Origin: a virus
Direction: 5' to 3' (one strand)
Length of the DNA: 26,445 nucleotides
IMG/VR virus record: IMGVR_UViG_3300031707_000149
Location: 1-26,445 of that record
The notes beneath the pieces are model-generated. The model was not told where the DNA came from. It saw only the letters and a program-made list of their open reading frames with translations, and did not search any database. The stretch's first letter is position 1, and every line of letters starts with the position of its first letter. The position numbers were made by a program, and so were the translations under genes. Below, one piece after another: positions 22,084-26,445 of the stretch.

Positions 22084-22836
22084 TTACTTCCGGCCCTCTG
22101 GATTCCAGAAGTCGGTGCGGCCCCCGCCGAAATAATCCCGGCGGCGGTCTTCGTCCGTCCGTTCCTGAGAGCCACTATCGCGGGAGGGATTGGCCGGTGG
22201 CACGACCAGGGCATTCTTCTGGCGCAGATACGGCTTGGCGGTGGCCAGGGCCGTAAGGGCCTCGGTCAGCCCCTTCACCGTCCCGTCCTCCCCCAACCCC
22301 ATCTTGGCCATATCCAGCAGTTTGTAGGCATCCATCGGGTCAGCGAACCCCTGTTTCGCGGCTTCCGCGATCACCGCCCCCCTGAGCGTGCTCTCGCGCG
22401 CCTGAGCCTCTAACTGCGTCGCCTTCGTCTGTGCCTGGGCCGCTGCGGTCTGTGCCTGGGCAACCTTCTCCCGCTCTTTTTCCAGTTCCGTTTTGTTGGC
22501 GTCCTCGATGACCTTGTACTTGTCCGCCGCCTTTTTCAGATCGTCATAGTCGGCGTACTTCTTCAGCCGGGCCGCCAACGCCGTGTTGAACTCCTCCTGG
22601 GTCATCGTCTTGCCCGCAGGAGGTGCTGGCGGCGTGGGTTCGACAGGCGGGGTCTGGACAGGAGGCGTCGCGCCCGTTACAGTAGAGAGAGTACTCTCTC
22701 TACCTGTCCCCGGCGGCGGGGGTGTGCCCGATCCAGTCCCAGCCGGTGGCGTTACCGGCGGTGTTGCCGGCGGCGTGCCGCCAGCGGCGCCGCCCCCATC
22801 AGGGGCCAGCATGTACCACAACTGCTTCTGAAACAT
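22084..22836 (-). CDS. Capsid scaffolding protein (250 aa)
   Basis: ATG 22836 follows AAGGAGCAGG. The N-terminal third is Pro/Gly/Thr-rich low-complexity sequence. Residues about 75-160 are a long, highly charged helix or coiled coil (E-L-E-K-E-R-E-K-V-A-Q-A-Q-T-A-A-A-Q-A-Q). Further helices follow, with a basic and acidic tail, E-R-T-D-E-D-R-R-R-D-Y-F-G. This composition and the position immediately before the major capsid gene are typical of scaffolds that template prohead assembly and are then lost. The linker coding sequence contains a perfect 22-bp palindrome (22682-22703), encoding R-E-S-T-L-S and shared in its core with the glycan-cassette leader. No protease motif is visible. Confidence 0.85.
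   Translation of the reverse strand: MFQKQLWYMLAPDGGGAAGGTPPATPPVTPPAGTGSGTPPPPGTGRESTLSTVTGATPPVQTPPVEPTPPAPPAGKTMTQEEFNTALAARLKKYADYDDLKKAADKYKVIEDANKTELEKEREKVAQAQTAAAQAQTKATQLEAQARESTLRGAVIAEAAKQGFADPMDAYKLLDMAKMGLGEDGTVKGLTEALTALATAKPYLRQKNALVVPPANPSRDSGSQERTDEDRRRDYFGGGRTDFWNPEGRK
22682..22703. repeat. 22-bp perfect palindrome, copy 2, inside the scaffold gene
   Basis: It shares an identical 18-bp core, AGAGAGAGTACTCTCTCT, with the palindrome at 20728-20749. Here the outer bases are GT/AC instead of GG/CC. It is translated through in the scaffold frame. Confidence 0.9.
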
Positions 22837-22945
22837 CCTGCTCCTTAACCGGCACTATTCGTGCCGCAGCGCCCGGAACCTCGGCGGCAGGGGCCGGTTT
22901 CCCGGCCAGTAGATCGCGCCCGTTAACCCGGCGACGGTGCGGCAC
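22799..22945 (-). CDS. Candidate small protein (48 aa, GTG start), uncertain
   Basis: A GTG at 22945-22943 overlaps the upstream TAG by one base (TAGTG), like the TAATG junctions elsewhere in this operon. It opens a 48-codon frame reading (M)PHRRRVNGRDLLAGKPAP and ending V-V-V-H-A-G-P before a TGA at 22801-22799. The frame fills an otherwise empty 108-bp gap and overlaps the scaffold start by 38 nt. Against it: no Shine-Dalgarno sequence is visible, third-position GC is only moderate, and two hairpins lie within it. It may be non-coding. Confidence 0.25.
   Translation of the reverse strand: MPHRRRVNGRDLLAGKPAPAAEVPGAAARIVPVKEQDVSEAVVVHAGP
22850..22866 (-). promoter_or_regulatory. CGGCAC hairpin copy, 13 nt upstream of the scaffold start
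   Basis: On the coding strand, CGGCAC-GAATA-GTGCCG forms a 6-bp stem with a 5-nt loop, followed at once by the scaffold ribosome-binding site AAGGAG. Two further hairpins with the same arms and a TA before the 3' arm occur at 22939-22956 and 25114-25130. Confidence 0.6.
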
Positions 22946-22956
22946 TAGTGTGCCGC
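22939..22956 (-). promoter_or_regulatory. CGGCAC hairpin copy over the stop codon of the upstream gene
   Basis: GCGGCAC-ACTA-GTGCCGC forms a 7-bp stem with a 4-nt loop on the coding strand. The TAG stop codon of the 97-residue protein gene lies in its loop and 3' arm. Confidence 0.6.
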
Positions 22957-23238
22957 GTGGATCGCCTCGACATACATCACCTCGGCGGCCACTTCATACC
23001 CGATTCGTTGCTGCACCTCGGCCCACCACATGCGGAACTGGCCCGGCAGAAGGATCCGTACCTCTTCTACCCCCGGCCCGCAGTAGGGCATCGGGCAACC
23101 CTTCAACCACAGATCGTTGATCGCATCTTCCGCCCAACTCCAGCCCATGCAATAGGGCAGCAGCACCCGGCGCAGTTGCGCCAGGGTCACCGTCTTGGGC
23201 TGGGTCAGTTCTGCGGCGGTGACGATCATCTCAGGCAT
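22945..23238 (-). CDS. Hypothetical head-module protein (97 aa)
   Basis: ATG 23238 overlaps the end of the preceding gene by 8 nt and has AAGGTGAGG upstream. The product begins M-P-E-M-I-V-T-A-A-E-L-T-Q and contains W-S-W-A-E-D-A-I-N-D-L-W-L-K-G-C-P and G-Q-F-R-M-W-W-A-E-V-Q-Q-R. It is tryptophan-rich and helical at the C-terminus. I do not recognise a family. The position between the MuF-like and scaffold genes is where phages often carry small, poorly conserved head genes. Its stop codon lies within a hairpin of the CGGCAC type. Confidence 0.7.
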   Translation of the reverse strand: MPEMIVTAAELTQPKTVTLAQLRRVLLPYCMGWSWAEDAINDLWLKGCPMPYCGPGVEEVRILLPGQFRMWWAEVQQRIGYEVAAEVMYVEAIHAAH

Positions 23239-23701
23239 TACGCCTCACCTTCTTGCCGCTATCCCTCAGCACCCCCTCCCCCGGCAGGGAAAGATCCGGG
23301 TCAAGCACGATATCGAGTTTGCCCTCGACGTCGGCCTTAGTAAACTTGGCATCGTAAAGGCCAATCTCACAGACCTCACGCAGATCCTTGACGTGCGCCT
23401 TCAGGTCGGCAATGCGCTCCAGCAGGCACTTCACGTAGGGATCCTCCCGCAGCGTCAACGGCTTGACCGCTGAGGCCAGGGCCTCGAGCAGCGACTCTCC
23501 CGCACAGTAAGGGATCCATAGCGACGGCTCAGTGAATTGCTCCGATGTCACGTCCGCATCCAGTGTCGCCAGCCGGTAAGTCGAATTGCTGCCTGGATAA
23601 ATCATCTCGATCTTGCCGGGAGCCAACCGGCGATAGATCCAGATGTTCCAACCATCCGCCGGCAGGTCGCGCTCCACCCAAGCCTTGTACTCTCCCATCA
23701 T
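23231..23701 (-). CDS. Hypothetical head-module protein (156 aa)
   Basis: Two adjacent ATG codons (23701 and 23698) follow AAGGAGAGAGAG; the first gives a 6-nt spacer. The protein opens with a small beta-rich region (W-N-I-W-I-Y-R-R-L-A-P-G-K-I-E-M-I-Y). Two helical parts follow (E-S-L-L-E-A-L-A-S-A-V and C-L-L-E-R-I-A-D-L-K-A-H-V-K-D-L-R-E-V). The tail is charged, ending G-K-K-V-R-R-N-A. No catalytic or binding motif is recognised. It is the first gene after the 143-bp gap at 23702-23844. A head-assembly role is inferred from position only. Confidence 0.75.
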   Translation of the reverse strand: MMGEYKAWVERDLPADGWNIWIYRRLAPGKIEMIYPGSNSTYRLATLDADVTSEQFTEPSLWIPYCAGESLLEALASAVKPLTLREDPYVKCLLERIADLKAHVKDLREVCEIGLYDAKFTKADVEGKLDIVLDPDLSLPGEGVLRDSGKKVRRNA

Positions 23702-23844
23702 CTCTCTCTCCTTGTACCCGTACTCATCGCCCGGTCAAAGCGTCTAAGAGTCGGATCGCCGGCCAGAAAAAGGCCCATAGCTCCAATCGGTTCATCCCTA
23801 TTGTACCACATCCCTCAACCTGGCACAATAGGCGCTGCGTCGCG
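23699..23844 (-). other. Gap between genes with inverted repeat and possible promoter or mini-ORF
   Basis: This is the longest stretch without a firm gene. It holds an 8-bp inverted repeat, CCTATTGT (23797-23804) and ACAATAGG (23825-23832), separated by 20 nt. On the coding strand the second arm includes TACAAT, close to a -10 box, with only a weak TTGTGC 18 nt upstream. A 23-codon frame (23724-23795, MNRLELWAFFWPAIRLLDAL then T-G-R) follows without a clear Shine-Dalgarno sequence. The 3' end contains the ribosome-binding site of the next gene. An internal promoter/operator is possible but unproven. Confidence 0.4.
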
Positions 23845-24036
23845 TCACCCACTGATTTTCTTCAGAGTCTTGGCCAGGTTCTTGCGCCGCTTCATAAGGA
23901 GCGTGTCGCCCTTCTTGATCTTCAGCTTCTTGGCCGGGATCTTTTTCCCTTCCTTGACCCCCAGCGCCTTCTTGAGGGCGCCGGGCCGGGATATCGCCTT
24001 ACTGATCCAGAAACCGTTCTTAGCTTTCTTTGCCAT
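23845..24036 (-). CDS. Small lysine-rich protein (63 aa)
   Basis: ATG 24036 overlaps the MuF-like stop by one base (TAATG). The protein has 19 Lys and 3 Arg but only 2 acidic residues among 63. It starts M-A-K-K-A-K-N-G-F-W-I-S-K and ends K-T-L-K-K-I-S-G, with no cysteines, signal peptide or membrane segment. Such a charge strongly suggests nucleic-acid or polyanion binding. Encoded with portal and MuF proteins, it could be an internal head protein that binds packaged DNA, or a scaffold partner. I do not recognise a named family. Confidence 0.75.
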   Translation of the reverse strand: MAKKAKNGFWISKAISRPGALKKALGVKEGKKIPAKKLKIKKGDTLLMKRRKNLAKTLKKISG

Positions 24037-25103
24037 TACGCTGCCTCTTTCTGCTTGTAATAGTCCTTGGCCTTCTCCCCCAAGATCCCCTTCAGGGACG
24101 CCTCAGTCCACATCTCGCCATAGACCTCGTCCTGATAGGGCGTGCTCAAGTCAGAGAACTGGAAGGCGCCGTCCTTCCACGCCTTCCACATGGACTCGCC
24201 CATCAACTGCCGCTGGGTCTGCTCGTCCAGTCTGGCGAACACTTGTTCCCCCGGCTCGATCTCCGCCGCCGTCTCCGGGATCCCCTCAAACCCCAACTCC
24301 GCCCACGACCTGGTGTTGGGGATCGCCGCGCAGCGCCCGCACCAGTGGTCGTTGAGCGGCTCGGATAGCAGATGAACCGTGCCGTGCTTCGCCCAACAGG
24401 AGAGACAAGTTCTGCCATCCAGCGCAGCATGCCAACTCCAGGTAGAAACGATATCGCCGTTGGCCAGGTAGCCGGCCCTGGTTGCCTCGCGGTAGGCCCA
24501 CAACTGCGCCGTGCGCGTCGCTGAGAGCGACCAGGTGAGGCCCTGACCCAGCGTTTGCCGGAGCCGATTCTGGATCTTCACCGGGTTGTAGCCCAATGCG
24601 ATCCCCTCCGTCAGCCCCTTCCGCACCCCGTCGGCGACGCTCGCTCCCAGCCTCTCGGTCATGCGCGCGTACAGGGGCGAGCTTGTCCCAGTCATCCCCA
24701 GCATCATCTCCACGGCGTCGGCGGGCAGATTGTGCCACATGGCCTGGATCACTGCGGCTCCGTGGGGCCACAGGCGGGCCTGCACCGCATTCGCCGCGTC
24801 CCCCAGCCCCTGCCCAATGGATGCCTGCACCTGGTTGGCCACCTCCTGATCGGCATAGATCGCGTAGCGGGCCACCTCGTCTTCCACCTGCTTGGCCAGC
24901 GCCAGCACCCGCACCTTCAGGTACTGCTGGTCGCGCCCGGCGGCGATAGCATCCTCCACGGTCTTGAGTTGCTGCTGCAGTCGCACCCAGATCTGGCCAT
25001 AGGTCTGCACCAAGCGGGTCGCCGACTCCATGTCGCGCCGCAACAAGAGCGCCCTGGCCCCGGTAATGGCCTGGATGATCGGCGCCGGCAGAGAATCCGT
25101 CAT
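24036..25103 (-). CDS. Minor head protein, SPP1 gp7 / Mu F-like (355 aa)
   Basis: ATG 25103 overlaps the portal stop as ATGA. The N-terminal two thirds are helical (L-V-Q-T-Y-G-Q-I-W-V-R-L-Q-Q-Q-L, then V-A-N-Q-V-Q-A-S-I-G-Q-G-L). The C-terminal MuF-type domain is clear: R-T-A-Q-L-W-A-Y-R-E-A-T-R, W-S-W-H-A-A-L-D-G-R-T-C-x-x-C near residues 222-235, H-G, then H-W-C-G-R-C near 251-256. The cysteine/histidine pattern matches the family of minor capsid proteins that sit near the portal and can be ejected with the DNA. It is shorter than MuF-toxin fusions, and no C-terminal effector domain is attached. Confidence 0.9.
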   Translation of the reverse strand: MTDSLPAPIIQAITGARALLLRRDMESATRLVQTYGQIWVRLQQQLKTVEDAIAAGRDQQYLKVRVLALAKQVEDEVARYAIYADQEVANQVQASIGQGLGDAANAVQARLWPHGAAVIQAMWHNLPADAVEMMLGMTGTSSPLYARMTERLGASVADGVRKGLTEGIALGYNPVKIQNRLRQTLGQGLTWSLSATRTAQLWAYREATRAGYLANGDIVSTWSWHAALDGRTCLSCWAKHGTVHLLSEPLNDHWCGRCAAIPNTRSWAELGFEGIPETAAEIEPGEQVFARLDEQTQRQLMGESMWKAWKDGAFQFSDLSTPYQDEVYGEMWTEASLKGILGEKAKDYYKQKEAA

Positions 25104-26445
25104 TCAGCCGCAGCGGCACTAAGAGTGCCGACTCCTGCGGCCTGCATCGCCGCCGGGGCCTGGGCTTCAGGGGGGATAGCCGGCGCCGCCTGCGCCGGCG
25201 CCTTCTGCGGGATCCCCAGGTTCTTGCCCTGGTTGAAGCCGGTGAGCAGCGCCTCGCCCAGGTTCAACTTGCCCTGCTGTTCCTCCTCCAGCCGCGTATT
25301 CTCGGTCTCGAAGTCGTAACCCCGCTTCTCGCTGGCCGTTTCTTTGCTGCATAACTCGGCCTGCATGTCGAACTGCAGCGCCGCGATCTCGCTGCGCTCG
25401 TCGGGGGGTAGGGGGTCTTTCCAGTGGACGGTGACGATCTTGTCGTCCCCTTTTCCCCGGAAGTCCAGGATCCGCCGGTTCAGTTCCACCAACGCATCGC
25501 CGTAGAGTAGCTGCTTGGTGGTTGTTTTCTCAATCAGGTCGCCGTACAGCACCCGCAAGGCGAATCCCGACTGCGCCCCCAGGGTCATCAGCGACGGATC
25601 CATTTCCGGCACCCTGGCGGTTTTGTAGAAATCTGTGGTGTACCGCTGCAAGAGGCCCAGGCTATTGCCCATGTCGCTGGTCATCTGCAGGTACTGCAGG
25701 TTCGCTTTCTCGTTGTTGGTCAGCACCGCCTTGCCGGGTTCCACGGACAGTTCCTTCTGCGAGAAACCGAAGCCCCAGGGCACCGGATGGCCGTATAGCC
25801 GGGTGATACGGTTCATGTTCGAAGCCACGAAGTTTACCGCGTCGTTCAGATCGGCATCCTCCAGGTCGGATAGGCCGAAAAAGTTGTTGGGGTTGGGCAG
25901 GTTCTTGCCGCTGATGATCGGGCACCAACTGTATTCCCAGATCCCCGACGCGCCCTCCTTGACCCATCGCCCCCTGCCGGACATCACCTCCTCGAAGAAC
26001 TCCCACGTTTTCCCATCTTCGCGCAGCGTCCAGATCGTGCGTTTGACTTTGCCATCCTCTGAACGCCAGCGAAGCTGGTAGACCCACACATCGTCCACAT
26101 CGTTGGGGTTCCACTCCGGGAAAACCATCCCAGGGTAGAGATTGACCAGCCGGACCCCGCTCGCTCGCTCCTTGTCGGGCATGATCTGGATGTGGTAGGT
26201 GCCGCAGACCCCCCCATTCAGGGCGATATCGTGTAGCAGGGACATCTTGTGATTGTCCGTCCACACCTCATCCAGCGCCTTCTCATTGGCGGTCTTCTGG
26301 CCCTCGGTGAGTTGGAAGACTACCTCCTGGCCCATCAGAAAGCTGACCCCCTTATCCACGATGCGCCGGCAGTGGTTGATCAAGACATTGTCGTCCGGCT
26401 TGCCCGGCGTCACCTTGAGCGGCCTCTTGAACTGGCCGCCGTAAT
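25100..26445 (-). CDS. Portal protein, SPP1 gp6-like (5' end outside the window)
   Basis: The frame is open to the window edge, reading Y-G-G-Q-F-K-R-P-L-K before the GTG at 26413. That GTG is therefore probably internal and the gene starts outside. The visible 448 residues match the SPP1-type portal family: N-H-C-R-R-I-V-D-K-G-V-S-F-L-M-G-Q, L-Y-P-G-M-V-F-P-E-W, D-A-V-N-F-V-A-S-N-M-N-R-I, then a stem/crown region with L-T-L-G-A-Q-S-G-F-A-L-R and an Ala/Pro/Gln-rich C-terminus. The portal forms the dodecameric ring through which DNA is packaged and exits. The next gene is MuF-like, the usual partner. The terminase is presumably just upstream, beyond 26445. Confidence 0.93.
   Translation of the reverse strand, partial: YGGQFKRPLKVTPGKPDDNVLINHCRRIVDKGVSFLMGQEVVFQLTEGQKTANEKALDEVWTDNHKMSLLHDIALNGGVCGTYHIQIMPDKERASGVRLVNLYPGMVFPEWNPNDVDDVWVYQLRWRSEDGKVKRTIWTLREDGKTWEFFEEVMSGRGRWVKEGASGIWEYSWCPIISGKNLPNPNNFFGLSDLEDADLNDAVNFVASNMNRITRLYGHPVPWGFGFSQKELSVEPGKAVLTNNEKANLQYLQMTSDMGNSLGLLQRYTTDFYKTARVPEMDPSLMTLGAQSGFALRVLYGDLIEKTTTKQLLYGDALVELNRRILDFRGKGDDKIVTVHWKDPLPPDERSEIAALQFDMQAELCSKETASEKRGYDFETENTRLEEEQQGKLNLGEALLTGFNQGKNLGIPQKAPAQAAPAIPPEAQAPAAMQAAGVGTLSAAAAE
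25114..25130 (-). promoter_or_regulatory. CGGCAC hairpin copy near the portal 3' end, 10 nt upstream of the MuF start
   Basis: On the coding strand, CGGCAC-TCTTA-GTGCCG forms a 6-bp stem within the last codons of the portal gene. It can extend through an outer CCGCAG/CTGCGG pair (25108-25113 and 25135-25140). It could affect coupling between portal and MuF translation. Confidence 0.55.

Noticed and set aside
26411-26413. GTG as the portal start codon
   Set aside because: The frame continues in family-like sequence to the window edge and no Shine-Dalgarno sequence sits at the proper distance, so the real start is outside.

Overview
The window is a contiguous piece of the virion-structure operon of a tailed double-stranded DNA phage or prophage with siphovirus organisation. 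Every supported gene lies on the minus strand, so the operon reads from position 26445 down to 1. The gene order is portal, MuF-like minor head protein, scaffold, HK97-fold major capsid, head-tail connectors, tail terminator, tail tube, frameshifted tail chaperones, tape measure, distal tail protein and tail tip/fibres. The sequence is GC-rich (about 60% by eye), and purine-rich ribosome-binding sites and ATGA/TAATG stop-start overlaps are common. This points to a high-GC bacterial host, but nothing identifies the genus. No terminase, integrase, lysis, replication, tRNA or host gene is in view; the first gene (portal) and the last gene run off the window.

Layout in transcription order. (1) 26445-21220 is the head module: SPP1-gp6-like portal, SPP1-gp7/MuF-like protein, a 63-residue lysine-rich protein, two unknown proteins, scaffold and major capsid protein. 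(2) 21150-20764 is a small protein that may decorate the capsid. (3) 20636-16695 holds four translationally coupled glycan genes: a GT4-methyltransferase fusion, a DPM-like GT2, a GT17-like enzyme and a second GT2. They sit inside the structural operon and are preceded by a 127-nt leader with strong inverted repeats. (4) 16698-14972 holds the head-tail connector, head-closure, gp10-like and tail-terminator genes. (5) 14955-13964 holds the tail tube and a gpG/gpGT-type chaperone pair joined by a visible -1 slippery heptamer, AAAAAAC. (6) 13967-4641 holds the tape measure (1037 aa), distal tail protein and a 1807-aa tail-tip/fibre protein carrying discoidin-like and LamG-like domains. (7) 4632-1 holds small tail-associated proteins and an 1177-aa protein with a DNRLRE-like domain and about 20 tandem copies of a 23-residue repeat.

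Packaging and capsid genes come first, connectors and tail follow, and host-recognition proteins come last. The most unusual feature is the glycosyltransferase/methyltransferase cassette between capsid and connector genes. Its position and coupling suggest co-expression with virion proteins, possibly to build a methyl-capped glycan on capsid or tail; that role is inference. Other signals worth following are a shared 18-bp palindromic core at two sites, three related CGGCAC hairpins at gene junctions, and the 23-residue repeat array.
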